Notes: a model not told the origin generated them from the letters alone. Counted from the stretch's first letter, positions 9,851 to 19,691 are shown. The stretch: 64,000 nt of DNA from Tessaracoccus rhinocerotis (GCF_007197885.1 NZ_VKKG01000001.1:580334-644333); one strand, 5' to 3'. Numbers and translations: made by a program.

Positions 9851-10750
9851 TCAGGCGGACTGCTTGTGGCGCAGTTCCGCGATGACGCCGCGGGCCAGTT
9901 CCGCGGCCTGGCTCGGGGTCTCGCCGACGCGAACGCCGGCGGCCTCCAGGGCCTCCTTCTTCGCGGCCGCGGTGCCTTGGCTGCCCGTGATGATGGCACC
10001 GGCGTGGCCCATCGTCTTGCCCGTGGGCGCGGTGAAGCCCGCCACGTAGCCGATTACCGGCTTCGTGATGTTCTCCTTGATGTAGGCCGCGGCCCGCTCC
10101 TCGGCGTCGCCACCGATCTCGCCGATCATGACGATGACGTCGGTCTCCGGGTCCTCCTCGAAGGCCTGCAGGCAGTCGATGTGGGAGGTGCCGATGACCG
10201 GGTCGCCACCGATCCCGACGGCGGTCGAGAAGCCGTGGTCACGCAGTTCGAACATCATCTGGTAGGTCAGCGTGCCGGACTTCGAGACCAGGCCGATGCG
10301 GCCGGCGCCCGCGATGTGGGCGGGGATGATGCCGACGTTGGACTTCCCGGGCGAGATCAGGCCGGGGCAGTTCGGGCCGACGACGCGGGTCCTGCTGCTC
10401 TTGGCGGCCTGGTGGAACTCCAGCGAGTCACGAACGGGGATGCCCTCGGTGATCACCACGCACAGCTCGATGCCGGCCTCCACCGCCTCGAGCACGGCGG
10501 CCTTGGCGAACTTCGGCGGCACGAAGACGACCGAGACGTTGGCCTGCGTGGCCTCGATGGCCTCGGACACGGACCCGAACACGGGCACCGGATCCTCCTC
10601 GAACAGGACGGACTCGCCGCCCTTGCCGGGGGTGACGCCACCGACGACGCGGGTTCCGGACATGATCATGCGCTGGGTGTGCTTGCGGCCCTCACGGCCG
10701 GTCATGCCCTGGACGATCACACGGGAGGACTCGTTGATGAAGATTGCCAT
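9851..10750 (-). CDS. sucD: succinyl-CoA synthetase alpha subunit
   Basis: With SucC, converts succinyl-CoA to succinate with NTP formation in the TCA cycle. The 299-residue protein has a CoA-binding N-terminus ([25 protein letters not shown]) and the phosphohistidine region [24 protein letters not shown] start at 10750, 4 bp after the sucC stop: a two-gene operon. Confidence 0.97.
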   Translation of the reverse strand: MAIFINESSRVIVQGMTGREGRKHTQRMIMSGTRVVGGVTPGKGGESVLFEEDPVPVFGSVSEAIEATQANVSVVFVPPKFAKAAVLEAVEAGIELCVVITEGIPVRDSLEFHQAAKSSRTRVVGPNCPGLISPGKSNVGIIPAHIAGAGRIGLVSKSGTLTYQMMFELRDHGFSTAVGIGGDPVIGTSHIDCLQAFEEDPETDVIVMIGEIGGDAEERAAAYIKENITKPVIGYVAGFTAPTGKTMGHAGAIITGSQGTAAAKKEALEAAGVRVGETPSQAAELARGVIAELRHKQSA

Positions 10751-10754
10751 GGTG

Positions 10755-11930
10755 TCAGTTCCTCTCGCTCGCGAGCTTGGCGGCGGCGCTGGCGGCGCCG
10801 TCCATCGTCGACTCGACCGTGATCAACGGGTGGTTGGCCTCCTCGAGGATGGCCTTGCCCACCTCGACGGCGTTGCCGTCCAGACGGACGACGATCGGCA
10901 GCTTGGCCTCGTCGCCGAGCACCTCGAGGGCGGTCACGATGCCGTGTGCGACGTCGTTGCAGGCGGTGATACCGCCGAAGACGTTCACGAACACCGACTT
11001 GACCTGCGGGTCGCTCATGATGATGCGCAGCCCGTTGGCCATGACGGTGGATGAGGCGCCACCGCCGATGTCGAGGAAGTTCGCGGGCCTCGGCGAACCG
11101 GGCAGGTCCTTGCCTGCGCCGGCGACGACGTCCAGCGTGCTCATGACGAGTCCGGCGCCGTTGCCGATGATGCCGACGGAGCCGTCGAGCTTGACGTAGT
11201 TGAGGTCGAGCTCCTTGGCCTGGCGCTCCAGGTCCACGTCACCGGAGGATGCCTCGTAGGCATCCCAGCCGGGGTGGCGGAACGATGCGTTCGCGTCCAG
11301 GGTGACCTTGCCGTCGAGGGCGAGGACCTGGCCGGAGCCGGTCTTGACGAGGGGGTTGACCTCGACGAGCGTGGCGTCGGAGTTGCGGAACGCCACCCAC
11401 AGCTTCTCCAGTACGGCACCGACGGCGGCGCGGTCGCCCTCCGGGAAGCCCGACTTCTCCACGATCTCCGCGGCCACCTCGGCGGTGACCCCCTCCACGG
11501 GGTGCAGCGGCAGCTTCACGAGTGCCTCGGGGCGTTCAACGGCCAACTGCTCGATGTCCATGCCACCCTCGGTGCTGCACATGGCGAGGTAGGAGCCGTT
11601 GGCCCGGTCCAGGAGGATCGAGAAGTAGTACTCCTCGGCGATGTCGGCGCCGGGGCTGAGCATGACCTGCTCGACGACGTGGCCCTTGATGTCCAGCCCG
11701 AGGATCTCGGAGGCCACCTGCTCCACCTCGTCGGCGCTGCGGGCCAGCTTGACCCCGCCTGCCTTGCCGCGCCCACCGACACGGACCTGTGCCTTGACGA
11801 CGGCGACCTGGGTCCCCAGCCTCTCGTAGGCTTCTCGTGCTTCCCGTGGCGTGCTTGCCACGAGGCCTGGCAGGACAGGTACTCCGAATGACTCGAAGAG
11901 GTCCCTGGCCTGGAACTCGAGGAGATCCAC
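10755..11930 (-). CDS. sucC: succinyl-CoA synthetase beta subunit
   Basis: ATP-grasp subunit that binds nucleotide and pairs with SucD. The 391-residue protein opens [21 protein letters not shown], with [19 protein letters not shown] as the grasp lysine region and EVNPLV and FLDIGGGAS in the C-terminal half. GTG start at 11930, with GGAG 6 nt upstream. About 190 bp separate it from the divergent M23 gene; a convincing promoter for sucC could not be picked by eye. Confidence 0.96.
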   Translation of the reverse strand: MDLLEFQARDLFESFGVPVLPGLVASTPREAREAYERLGTQVAVVKAQVRVGGRGKAGGVKLARSADEVEQVASEILGLDIKGHVVEQVMLSPGADIAEEYYFSILLDRANGSYLAMCSTEGGMDIEQLAVERPEALVKLPLHPVEGVTAEVAAEIVEKSGFPEGDRAAVGAVLEKLWVAFRNSDATLVEVNPLVKTGSGQVLALDGKVTLDANASFRHPGWDAYEASSGDVDLERQAKELDLNYVKLDGSVGIIGNGAGLVMSTLDVVAGAGKDLPGSPRPANFLDIGGGASSTVMANGLRIIMSDPQVKSVFVNVFGGITACNDVAHGIVTALEVLGDEAKLPIVVRLDGNAVEVGKAILEEANHPLITVESTMDGAASAAAKLASERN

Positions 11931-12054
11931 CTTGACTCCAATCCGTGCGAACGCGTTGCTGTTTCTACTACCCTGGACACACTAGCGCTCGCCACCTCCC
12001 TGGGCCCAACGGTCGACCGTCGGCGAAGACGTCCTCCGCAATCCGGACACGAGT

Positions 12055-12082
12055 TTGAGAAAATCCTGAGAATTGCTAAGGT
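12055..12082 (+). promoter_or_regulatory. sigma-70-type promoter of the M23 peptidase gene
   Basis: -35 TTGAGA at 12055-12060, 16-nt spacer, -10 TAAGGT at 12077-12082 with an upstream TG (extended -10). The expected start near 12089 gives a leader of about 33 nt carrying the GGAG ribosome site. Confidence 0.6.
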
Positions 12083-12121
12083 TTCTCCGGACGTACCCCA
12101 CAACAGTGACCTGGAGACGCT

Positions 12122-13165
12122 TTGAACATGAGGAAGACCACCCGAAACCCTCGCCGGGCTGCAGCGGTCGACCCCATCAGCTCCACCCCCGAAACCGACA
12201 CTGACGTAGAGGTCGTGCTCGAGGATGCCCCCAGGGCGGCACGACGCCGCCGGGTGTCCCGCCTCGGCCGCGGAGTCGTCGGTGCCACCCTCGCAGGCGT
12301 GCTCGCCGCAGGCTCACTGTTCGGATTCGCCTTCTCCCAGCGCGGTGCCTCCGAGGACTTCTCCTCCGAGGAGCTCTCGGTCGAGGTCGCCATCCCCGAG
12401 GCCGCCGCCGCAGCCGCGGCCCAGGGTTTCGCGGACCGCACCCAGGATGCCTCCCGCAACGCCGTCCGCTCCGGACTGACCGGCGCCGTCGCGGGCGAGG
12501 CCGCCAAGACCCGCGAGGAGATCCTCGAGAGCTCCATCGAGGGGGCCCAGGAGGTCATGACCGAGTCGGCGCGCCAGCAGCGCGACGCGGAAATGGACGC
12601 GGACATGGAACTCGTCGCCGCCCAGGCGGACAAGCTGAAGAAGGAGGCCGAGGAGGCCCAGCGCCGCCTCGAGGAGGCCCGCAAGGCCGCCGTCGGCCTG
12701 GACCCGGACCACGTCATCTCCAACGACGACCTCGCCGCAGCCACCTCCGGCGGCGCCTCGATGCCGGTCAAGTCGAACGGCTTCCGCATGGGTGCCAGCT
12801 TCGGCCAGCGCGGCTCGTGGTCGCGCTACCACACGGGCCAGGACTTCCCGGCCCCGGTCGGCACCCCCATCTACGCGGCCGCCTCCGGCATCGTGCTCTC
12901 CCCCACTTCGGGCGGATGGGCCGGGATCAATGTCGTGATCCAGCACAGCAACGGCGGCGCCACGCTGTACGCCCACATGTCCAAGCGCGTCGTCCGCCCC
13001 GGTGAGGCGGTGACCGCCGGCCAGCTGATCGGCTACGTGGGCAACACCGGCCGCTCCTTCGGGGCCCACCTGCACTTCGAGTACTACAAGCCCGGTGTCA
13101 CCCCCGGCGACGTGTACAGCGCTTCCAACCCGATGAGCTTCCTGCGCAGCCTCGGCGTCAACTGA
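12122..13165 (+). CDS. M23 (LytM-type) metallopeptidase, membrane-anchored
   Basis: Predicted cell-wall peptidase or divisome-type activator. About 60 cytoplasmic residues are followed by one helix (VVGATLAGVLAAGSLFGFAF), then an Ala/Glu-rich coiled-coil of about 100 residues, then a C-terminal peptidase M23 domain. The zinc and catalytic motifs are intact: HTGQDFP and HLHFEYY, with TLYAHMS between them. A TTG at 12122 lies 5 nt behind GGAG, while an ATG at 12128 is 11 nt behind; either is possible and they differ by two residues. Substrate peptide unknown. Confidence 0.85.
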   Translation: MNMRKTTRNPRRAAAVDPISSTPETDTDVEVVLEDAPRAARRRRVSRLGRGVVGATLAGVLAAGSLFGFAFSQRGASEDFSSEELSVEVAIPEAAAAAAAQGFADRTQDASRNAVRSGLTGAVAGEAAKTREEILESSIEGAQEVMTESARQQRDAEMDADMELVAAQADKLKKEAEEAQRRLEEARKAAVGLDPDHVISNDDLAAATSGGASMPVKSNGFRMGASFGQRGSWSRYHTGQDFPAPVGTPIYAAASGIVLSPTSGGWAGINVVIQHSNGGATLYAHMSKRVVRPGEAVTAGQLIGYVGNTGRSFGAHLHFEYYKPGVTPGDVYSASNPMSFLRSLGVN

Positions 13166-13184
13166 GAACACCGCGCACCTGAGC

Positions 13185-13211
13185 AACCCCCGGTCTGTCC
13201 GACCGGGGGTT
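13185..13211 (+). terminator. terminator of the M23 gene
   Basis: An 11-bp perfect stem (AACCCCCGGTC with its complement) and 5-nt loop, followed by CTTGCG. It sits between convergent genes and may serve both. Confidence 0.75.
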
Positions 13212-13240
13212 CTTGCGTCAGTGGCGGCGTCGCCGCCGCG

Positions 13241-15664
13241 TCAGAGCTTCTCCATCGGGGCGTGAGCGAGGCTGAGCCGCTTCTTGCCGGCAGAGCCGAA
13301 GTCGACGTCGGCCTTGGCCCTGTCGCCGAAGCCGTCGACGCCGACCACGGTGCCCATGCCGAACATCGAGTGCAGGACCTTGTCCCCCACCTCCACCGCG
13401 GCCACCTTCTTCACCGGCGCGGAACCTGAGCCGAAACTCTGCATCGCGGTGGTCGTCTGGCGGTTTCGCGTGGCCGACGACGCGGCCCAGTTGGTGATGG
13501 CGTCGCCGGTGCGCTGCCAGTCCAACACGTGGGCGGGGATCTCCTTGATGAAGCGGGACTCCGGCGCGTACTGCGGAGACCCGAATACCGTGCGCACGGC
13601 TGAGCGCGACAGGTAGAGCCGCTTGCGGGCACGGGTGATGCCGACGTAGGCCAACCGCCGCTCCTCCTCCAGTTCGTCGTTGTCGGAGAAGGCCCGCTGG
13701 TGCGGGAAGATCCCCTCCTCCATCCCGGTCAGGAAGACGGTGTCGAACTCGAGTCCCTTGGCCGTGTGGAGCGTCATCAGCGTGACCACGCCCTTCTCGT
13801 CGTCGGCGTCGGGCACCTGGTCGGAGTCCGCCACCAGCGCGATCCGCTCCAGGAAGGCTGCGAGCGAGTCGTCGGGCTCTGGCATCCCTGCCACCAGGGA
13901 GGACGTCTCGGCCTCGTCGAGGTCGACGGTGTTGGCAGAGGCCACGAACTCCGCGGCCACGCTGACCAGCTCGTCGAGGTTCTCCAGCCGCGTCTCGTCC
14001 TGTGGGTCGGTGGAGGCACGCAGCTCCGGCACGTAGCCGGAGTCCATCAGGATGGACGTGAGGATCTCGTCCGCCGGCACCCCGGCGGCGACCTTGGCCC
14101 GGTGGATGTTCATCACGTCCACGAAACCCTGGATCTGCTTTGCGGAGCGGGTGGCCAGGGAGGGGGCCTCGTCGGATCGCTGCAGCGCGTCGAAGAACGT
14201 CAGCTGCTCGGCGGTGGCGAGGGCGGAGATGGCGGCCTCCGCCCGGTCCCCGATGCCCCGCTTGGGGACGTTCAGGATGCGCCGAACCGACACGTCGTCG
14301 GCCGGGTTCACGATGGCGCGCAGGTACGCGATGGCGTCCCGGATCTCCCGGCGCTCGTAGAACCGCACGCCGCCGACCACCTTGTACGGGAGGCCGACCC
14401 GGATGAAGACCTCCTCCAGCGCGCGCGACTGGGAGTTGGTGCGGTAGAACACTGCCGTGTCCCCGTACCGGGAGTCACCGGCGTCCGAGAGCCTGTCGAT
14501 CTCGGTGGCGACGAACTGGGCCTCGTCGTGCTCGGTGTCGGCGACGTAGCCGACGATGAGCTCGCCCTCCCCCAGTTCGGACCACAGGTGCTTCTCGCGC
14601 CTGCCCTGGTTGCGGGAGATGACCGCGTTGGCGGCGGTGAGCACGTTCTGGCAGGACCGGTAGTTCTGGTCGAGCACCACCGTCGTCGCCCCTGGGAAGT
14701 CCTCCTCGAAGTCGAGGATGTTGCGGATGGTGGCACCACGGAAGGCGTAGATCGACTGGTCGGAGTCGCCCACCACCATCAGCTCGGCAGGCTCGACCAC
14801 CGGGGTGCCCTCGACCGAGCTCTGGGTCTCCTCGCCGCACAGCTGGCGCACCAGTTCGTACTGGGCGTGGTTGGTGTCCTGGTACTCGTCGACCAGGACA
14901 TGGCGGAATCGGCGCCGGTACTTCTCACGCACGTCCGGGAACGCCTTGAACAGGTTCACGGTGGTCTGGATCAGGTCGTCGAAGTCCAGGGCGTTCGCGG
15001 CGGCCAGGCGGGTCTGGTACTCGCGGTAGGCCTCGGCCTGCTTGCGCGCCTTGGGACCGGCCGCCTGCTCGAGCGCGGTCTCGAAGTCCACGAGCTCGTT
15101 CTTGTGGTTGCTGACCGCGTTCATGAGGCTGCGCACGGGGTACTGCTTCGGGTCCAACTCGAGATCGCGGCACACCAGCGACATCAGGCGCTTGGCGTCG
15201 GTGTCGTCGTAGATCGAGAAGCTCTTGGAGATGCCGAAGCGGTCGATGTCGGTGCGCAGGATCCGCACGCAGGCGGAGTGGAAGGTCGAGACCCACATCA
15301 GCTTGGCCCGGTTGCCGACGAGGTCCATCACGCGGTGCCGCATCTCGGCCGCGGCCTTGTTCGTGAACGTGATGGCCAGGATGGAGCCCGGGTGGACGTT
15401 GCGCTGGCTCACGAGGTGGGCGATGCGGCGGGTGAGCACCCTGGTCTTGCCGGACCCGGCACCGGCCACCACCAGGACCGGGGAGCCCGCGTGCAGGACC
15501 GCCTGCCGCTGCGGAGGGTTCAGGCCGGCGAGCAGTTCGTCCTCGTCGATGTGCCTGCCCCTGGGGGCGGCGGCGCGGTCCTGCGCAGGCGCCTCGGCCC
15601 TTGGGTTGGCGGGGGCGTCGGGCTGGAAGACGGCGAAGAGGTCGGGGAAAAGGGAGTCACTCAT
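13241..15664 (-). CDS. pcrA: ATP-dependent DNA helicase PcrA/UvrD type
   Basis: Superfamily 1A 3'-5' helicase for repair and replication restart. Walker A GAGSGKTRVLT is at about residues 68-78. VDEYQDTN, GDSDQSIYAFRGA, LDQNYRSCQNVL and TLHTAKGLEFDTVFLTGMEEG give the remaining helicase motifs. A C-terminal Tudor-like tail (KKVAAVEVGDKVLH...GMGTVVG) is typical of PcrA. ATG at 15664 gives 807 residues; an upstream in-frame start at 15709 would run into the divergent gene. A TAGGCT box 11 nt upstream predicts a leader of only a few nucleotides. Confidence 0.95.
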   Translation of the reverse strand: MSDSLFPDLFAVFQPDAPANPRAEAPAQDRAAAPRGRHIDEDELLAGLNPPQRQAVLHAGSPVLVVAGAGSGKTRVLTRRIAHLVSQRNVHPGSILAITFTNKAAAEMRHRVMDLVGNRAKLMWVSTFHSACVRILRTDIDRFGISKSFSIYDDTDAKRLMSLVCRDLELDPKQYPVRSLMNAVSNHKNELVDFETALEQAAGPKARKQAEAYREYQTRLAAANALDFDDLIQTTVNLFKAFPDVREKYRRRFRHVLVDEYQDTNHAQYELVRQLCGEETQSSVEGTPVVEPAELMVVGDSDQSIYAFRGATIRNILDFEEDFPGATTVVLDQNYRSCQNVLTAANAVISRNQGRREKHLWSELGEGELIVGYVADTEHDEAQFVATEIDRLSDAGDSRYGDTAVFYRTNSQSRALEEVFIRVGLPYKVVGGVRFYERREIRDAIAYLRAIVNPADDVSVRRILNVPKRGIGDRAEAAISALATAEQLTFFDALQRSDEAPSLATRSAKQIQGFVDVMNIHRAKVAAGVPADEILTSILMDSGYVPELRASTDPQDETRLENLDELVSVAAEFVASANTVDLDEAETSSLVAGMPEPDDSLAAFLERIALVADSDQVPDADDEKGVVTLMTLHTAKGLEFDTVFLTGMEEGIFPHQRAFSDNDELEEERRLAYVGITRARKRLYLSRSAVRTVFGSPQYAPESRFIKEIPAHVLDWQRTGDAITNWAASSATRNRQTTTAMQSFGSGSAPVKKVAAVEVGDKVLHSMFGMGTVVGVDGFGDRAKADVDFGSAGKKRLSLAHAPMEKL

Positions 15665-15675
15665 GTCGACCGCCC

Positions 15676-15681
15676 AGCCTA
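15676..15681 (-). promoter_or_regulatory. -10 box of the pcrA-type gene
   Basis: TAGGCT on the minus strand, 11 nt before the ATG at 15664. Confidence 0.4.
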
Positions 15682-15694
15682 CCTCGCCCTCCAC

Positions 15695-15700
15695 TAAGCT
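15695..15700 (+). promoter_or_regulatory. -10 box of the phospholipase D gene, leaderless start
   Basis: TAAGCT ends 7 nt before the ATG at 15708; no ribosome site lies between them. Confidence 0.55.
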
Positions 15701-15707
15701 GACGCCC

Positions 15708-16940
15708 ATGAGACGGGCACTGACAACACTGCGAAGGGTGCTGCCCTGGGTGGCCGTCTCCCTGTTCCTGGCTCAGTTCTCCGCGATGGTCGGGCTCACG
15801 GCCTACGAGTCGCTGCGGAAGAAGTACCGCAAGCTGCGCAGGTTCCCCCACACCGCGCCTCAACCGATCCCGGTTGCCGACAACGAGGTCACGGTCTACA
15901 CCTACGGCGAGGACCTCTACCGGGACATGCTGCAGGCCATCAACGAGGCCGAGACGGTGATCCACTTCGAGACCTACATCTGGAAGGGCGACTCCACCGG
16001 CCTGGAGTTCAAGCAGGCGCTCGTGAACGCGGCCGACCGCGGCGTGCAGGTCAACGTGATCTGGGACGAGTTCGCGAACCTCGTCGTGCCCCGCGCCTTC
16101 TACCGCCTGCCGCCCAACATCCGTGTCCTGCGCCATCCGGCCTTCCCGCGGCCCTGGAGCCCGAAGCAGTGGGGCCGCGACCACCGCAAGCTCCTCGTCG
16201 TGGACCGAAGGGTGGGCTTCATCGGCGGCTACAACATCGGCAAGCTCTACGCGACGGGGTGGCGCGACACCCACGCCCGCGTCGTCGGTCCCGACGTCGC
16301 CGAGCTGGAGAACGCGTTCGTCGACTTCTGGAACGACCACAACCGCCGTGGCAAGCAGCCCGAACTGGCCAATGACATGGTGCGCAGCTGGCAGACGCCG
16401 CTGGTCCTGCACCGCAACACGCCCCGGATCTCCGTCTACCCGATCCGCAACATGTACCTGGAGGCCATCGACAGGGCCCAGGACCGGATCTGGCTCACCC
16501 ATGCCTACCTGATCCCCGACGACGACCTGGTCACGGCGCTGCGCCAGGCGGTGAAGCGTGGCGTGGACGTGCGGATCATCGTGCCCGCGAAGTCCAACCA
16601 CGTCGTGGCCGACTGGCTCTCGCGGGGCTTCTACACGGAGTTGCTCTCGTCCGGGATCCGGCTGTTCCTCTACCAAGGGGCGATGGTGCACTCGAAGACC
16701 GCCACCATCGACGGCTCGTGGGCGACCATCGGCACCGCGAACCTGGACAGGTTGAGCCTGCTGGGCAACTACGAGGTGAACCTTGAGGTGATCGACGGCG
16801 ACGTGGCCGCCCACATGGAACACGTGTTCCTCGTGGACGAGTCCAACACCGTCGAGATCACCCTCGAGGGGTGGCGGCAGCGGTCGCTGGGCAAGAAGCT
16901 GACGGAGCAGCTGCTGAGTCCGCTCCGCCCGCTCTTCTGA
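15708..16940 (+). CDS. phospholipase D family protein, cardiolipin-synthase-like
   Basis: A 410-residue protein with one N-terminal hydrophobic segment and two PLD domains. Both HKD motifs are complete: HRKLLVVD with His159 and HSKTATID with His328, each followed by the usual GG or GTAN turn. This architecture matches bacterial cardiolipin synthases (ClsA/ClsB type), which join two phosphatidylglycerol molecules or use related substrates. Many actinobacteria use a different cardiolipin synthase (CDP-alcohol type), so the reaction here is not certain. Divergent from the pcrA-type gene, with 43 bp between starts. Confidence 0.85.
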   Translation: MRRALTTLRRVLPWVAVSLFLAQFSAMVGLTAYESLRKKYRKLRRFPHTAPQPIPVADNEVTVYTYGEDLYRDMLQAINEAETVIHFETYIWKGDSTGLEFKQALVNAADRGVQVNVIWDEFANLVVPRAFYRLPPNIRVLRHPAFPRPWSPKQWGRDHRKLLVVDRRVGFIGGYNIGKLYATGWRDTHARVVGPDVAELENAFVDFWNDHNRRGKQPELANDMVRSWQTPLVLHRNTPRISVYPIRNMYLEAIDRAQDRIWLTHAYLIPDDDLVTALRQAVKRGVDVRIIVPAKSNHVVADWLSRGFYTELLSSGIRLFLYQGAMVHSKTATIDGSWATIGTANLDRLSLLGNYEVNLEVIDGDVAAHMEHVFLVDESNTVEITLEGWRQRSLGKKLTEQLLSPLRPLF

Positions 16941-17282
16941 TCACCAGAAGACGGCGATGCCCGCGTTCAGCAGGGTGAGGGCGAACACGCCCCAGAAGAC
17001 GCCGTCCGAGACCTTGTCCTTCTTGCGGTTCATCAGCACGAGGACGAGGATGACGACGAGCACGAGGCTCTTGATCCCGATCTTCATGTGGTTGACGTCG
17101 CCGTCGCCCATCTCCGCGAAGCCGACGAGGATGAGGCCGGTGACGACCTGGGTGAGCGCGCCATGGAACATGGCCGCGTTGATCTTGCGGTTGGGGCCCT
17201 TCAGCTGGGTGAATGCTCCCCCGAAGAGGGCTGCGAAGCCGATGAAATGCAACAGGACGAACACGTTCGACAGGATCTCCAT
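16941..17282 (-). CDS. small four-helix membrane protein, function unknown
   Basis: A 113-residue protein with about four hydrophobic segments (FVLLHFIGFAALFGGAF, LTQVVTGLILVGFAEM, SLVLVVILVLVLM, FWGVFALTLLNAGIAVFW). No enzymatic motif is recognised. The ATG at 17282 lies 6 nt behind TAGCCT, so it is probably leaderless. Its stop abuts the stop of the phospholipase D gene with no gap. Confidence 0.75.
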   Translation of the reverse strand: MEILSNVFVLLHFIGFAALFGGAFTQLKGPNRKINAAMFHGALTQVVTGLILVGFAEMGDGDVNHMKIGIKSLVLVVILVLVLMNRKKDKVSDGVFWGVFALTLLNAGIAVFW

Positions 17283-17288
17283 GTCCAG

Positions 17289-17294
17289 AGGCTA
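17289..17294 (-). promoter_or_regulatory. -10 box, leaderless start of the 113-aa membrane protein
   Basis: TAGCCT on the minus strand, 6 nt before the ATG at 17282. Confidence 0.5.
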
Positions 17295-17394
17295 TCGGCT
17301 GCGCGCAACGGAGCACCAACCGGGAAACCAGCTGCGACACGCCTGAAATGCCCGTTTCCCGGCGCTTGACCCCCCGGGGGTGCATGCTGGATAC

Positions 17395-17673
17395 ATGTTG
17401 TGGACACTGATTATCTGGATCATCGTTGGACTCATTGCCGGCGCAATCGCCAAGGCGATCATGCCCGGCAAGCAAGGTGGTGGCTGGCTGGCCACCATCA
17501 TCCTCGGAATCATCGGTGCCTTCGTGGGCGGCCTCCTCGGTTCGCTCATCTTTGAGGGTGAACTCGATTTCGGGCGTCCAGAGCTCTCCTTCGGAGGCAT
17601 CATCACCGCGGTCATCGGTGCGCTGGTTGTCCTGGCCATCTACGGATGGGTCACCAAGCGCAAGGCTGTCTGA
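17395..17673 (+). CDS. GlsB/YeaQ/YmgE family membrane protein
   Basis: About 92 residues with three membrane helices. It carries the glycine-rich family pattern IIVGLIAGAIAKAIMPGK...GGWLATIILGIIGAFVGGLLG ('transglycosylase-associated' family, often stress-induced). The ATG at 17395 was chosen because members begin just before the first helix; a GTG at 17380 would add five residues. No ribosome site is evident for either. Function poorly defined. Confidence 0.8.
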   Translation: MLWTLIIWIIVGLIAGAIAKAIMPGKQGGGWLATIILGIIGAFVGGLLGSLIFEGELDFGRPELSFGGIITAVIGALVVLAIYGWVTKRKAV

Positions 17674-17695
17674 CCGAGCCGCAACAACCGAACAT

Positions 17696-17732
17696 GAAGG
17701 AGGGGGCCCGCGATCCGCGGGCCCCCTCCTTC
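17696..17732. terminator. strong bidirectional terminator
   Basis: A 17-bp perfect stem with a 3-nt loop (ATC), ending CCTTC/GAAGG, between the convergent GlsB-like and response-regulator genes. Confidence 0.85.
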
Positions 17733-17736
17733 ATCA

Positions 17737-18423
17737 TCAGACCAGGTGGCGGTCAGTCGCCCACTTCGTGAGCTGGTGGCGGTTGCTGAGTTGCAGCTTG
17801 CGCAGCACGCTGGAGACGTGAGTCTCCACAGTCTTGATCGAGATGAACAGCTCGCGGGCAACCTCCTTGTAGGAGTAGCCGCGCGCGATCAGCTTCAGCA
17901 CCTCGCGCTCGCGGGCGCTCAAGCGGTCCAGTTCCTCGTCGATGGAGGAGATGTCCACGGCGCCGGAGAAGGCGTCCAGGACGAACCCGGCCAGTCGCGG
18001 CGAGAACACCGCGTCCCCGGAGGCGACGCGCTGCATGCCCTCGACCAGTTCATCGGAGGAGATGGACTTCGTGACGTAGCCACGGGCACCCGCACGGATG
18101 ACTCCGATGACGTCCTCGGCGGCGTCGGAGACTGACAGCGCGAGGAACTTGACGTCGGGGACGACCTTCGAGACCTGCTTGATCACCTCTGCCCCGCCCC
18201 CTCCCGGCAGGTGCACGTCCAGCAGCACCACGTCCGGGACGGTGTCCACGATGGCCTTGACCGCGGTGGCGACGTCCTCGCCCTCGCCGACGATCCGGCA
18301 CAGCCCGCCGATCTCGTGGCGGACACCTGCCCGGAACATGGCGTGGTCGTCGACGAGGACCACCCGTAGCTCGCTGAGTGGGACGACGGGGCTCTCCGTC
18401 GCCTCCGGTGGCTCCTGGCTCAT
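17737..18423 (-). CDS. NarL/LuxR-type response regulator
   Basis: A 228-residue DNA-binding regulator. The receiver domain has the acidic pair DD at the start, phosphoacceptor Asp69 in LLDVHLPG, and a later Lys in GYVTKSIS. The C-terminal LuxR HTH reads LSAREREVLKLIARGYSYKEVA...KTVETHVSSVLRKL. ATG at 18423 overlaps the kinase stop (ATGA), so it is translationally coupled to the kinase just upstream on the same strand. Likely targets are the adjacent PspC genes. Confidence 0.93.
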   Translation of the reverse strand: MSQEPPEATESPVVPLSELRVVLVDDHAMFRAGVRHEIGGLCRIVGEGEDVATAVKAIVDTVPDVVLLDVHLPGGGGAEVIKQVSKVVPDVKFLALSVSDAAEDVIGVIRAGARGYVTKSISSDELVEGMQRVASGDAVFSPRLAGFVLDAFSGAVDISSIDEELDRLSAREREVLKLIARGYSYKEVARELFISIKTVETHVSSVLRKLQLSNRHQLTKWATDRHLV

Positions 18424-19691
18424 CGAATCATCTCCAGCTTGACCTCGGTGCCCTCGCCCGGGGCCGTGCGGATCCGGGCTCTGCCCCCGCTGCGTTCCAT
18501 GCGGGCACGGATCGATTCTTTCACGCCCTGCCGGTCCGAGCCAATGGTTGCCGGATCGAAACCCTTGCCACGGTCGCGGACGAAGACCTCCACGCGGTCC
18601 GGCTCCACCTCCGCGTACACGTCGATGCGCGCGGCGCCCGAGTGCTTCCCGGCGTTCGTGACGGCCTCCCTGGCGGCGTGGACGAGGGGCTCGGTCACGT
18701 CGTCGACGTCCATGTCCCCGACGCAGACCACCTCCACGGTGATCTCGGGGAAGAGTTCCTCGGCGTCGGCGCGGATCTTCTCCAGCGACCCCTTCAGGGT
18801 CTGGGAGCGGGTCGGCTCGCCGTAGAGCCAGGTCCGCAGCTCGCGCTCCTGGCGCCGCGCGAGGGAGGCGACGGTGGCCGAGTCGTCGGCCTGGCGTTGG
18901 ATGAGCGCGAGGGTCTGCAGGACCGAGTCGTGCAGGTGCGCCGCCATGTCGGAGCGGGCCTCGGCGCGCATTCGTTTCTGCTCCTCGATCCGGACCCGCT
19001 GCCGCATCCGGTACAGCCACGGGGCGGCCACGATCAGCAGGCCACCGACGAGGGCGGCCGAGGCGCCCAGCACGCTGGGCAGTTCGGACAGCCCGATCTG
19101 GGAGGCCAGTATCCAGCTGCTGCCCAGACCCACCAGCAGCAGGCCACCGATCAGGCGGGCGATGCTGGCGGCCCCGGACCCACGGGTGAGCCGGCGCCAG
19201 ATGCTGCCGTCGGTCACGGCGCTGCCCGAGTTGCTGGAACGATCCGCCTGCAGCCACAGGATCACGACCCCGATGCCGGCCAGCAGCAGCGGCCAGAAGT
19301 AGCCCGAGGGGATGAACAGTCCTCCGCTGACGAGCAGCCACAGGATGCCTGCGACGACGAACCCGACCGACATGATGACGCCGACGTCGACGGGGGTGGA
19401 CTGTCGCTGGTGGGGCTCGGGGCGCATCCCGCGCCGGGTGGCGGTCTCCAGCCCGGCAGCCTGCGCCACCGGCATCCCGGAGGGCACCAGCAGCCACATC
19501 AGTGCGTAGAGGAGCACGCCGAGGCCGTCGATGAAGCCCAGCAGGATGAATGCCGCCCGCACCCAACCGGTGCGGACGCCCAGGTGTGCGGCAAGTCCGG
19601 CGGCGACGCCCGCGACGGCCTTGCGCGAGGGGTCGCGGCGCAGCAGCGGGGTCCGTGGCGCAGGCAGGCGGGCAGGGGTCTGAGTTTCCAT
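18420..19691 (-). CDS. PspC-fused sensor histidine kinase
   Basis: A 423-residue kinase with an N-terminal PspC domain (RRDPSRKAVAGVAAGLAAHL, then a hydrophobic hairpin) and four or more additional helices to about residue 240. The HisKA_3 dimerisation domain has phosphoacceptor His254 in AHLHDSVLQTLA, and the HATPase has REAVTNAGKHSG and VRDRGKGFD. Such PspC-HK/NarL pairs in Actinobacteria monitor the cell envelope. ATG start at 19691. A second PspC gene diverges from it across about 140 bp. Confidence 0.92.
   Translation of the reverse strand: METQTPARLPAPRTPLLRRDPSRKAVAGVAAGLAAHLGVRTGWVRAAFILLGFIDGLGVLLYALMWLLVPSGMPVAQAAGLETATRRGMRPEPHQRQSTPVDVGVIMSVGFVVAGILWLLVSGGLFIPSGYFWPLLLAGIGVVILWLQADRSSNSGSAVTDGSIWRRLTRGSGAASIARLIGGLLLVGLGSSWILASQIGLSELPSVLGASAALVGGLLIVAAPWLYRMRQRVRIEEQKRMRAEARSDMAAHLHDSVLQTLALIQRQADDSATVASLARRQERELRTWLYGEPTRSQTLKGSLEKIRADAEELFPEITVEVVCVGDMDVDDVTEPLVHAAREAVTNAGKHSGAARIDVYAEVEPDRVEVFVRDRGKGFDPATIGSDRQGVKESIRARMERSGGRARIRTAPGEGTEVKLEMIR

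Noticed and set aside
11931-12121. Possible cyclic-di-AMP (ydaO type) riboswitch before the M23 gene, as known for actinobacterial wall hydrolases.
   Set aside because: The leader predicted from the promoter is only about 33 nt and the conserved riboswitch segments are not there.
17366-17395. TTGACC with GATACA 18 nt downstream as a promoter for the GlsB-like gene.
   Set aside because: It would start transcription after the ATG that the family requires; a CATGCT box 6 nt before the ATG is as likely.
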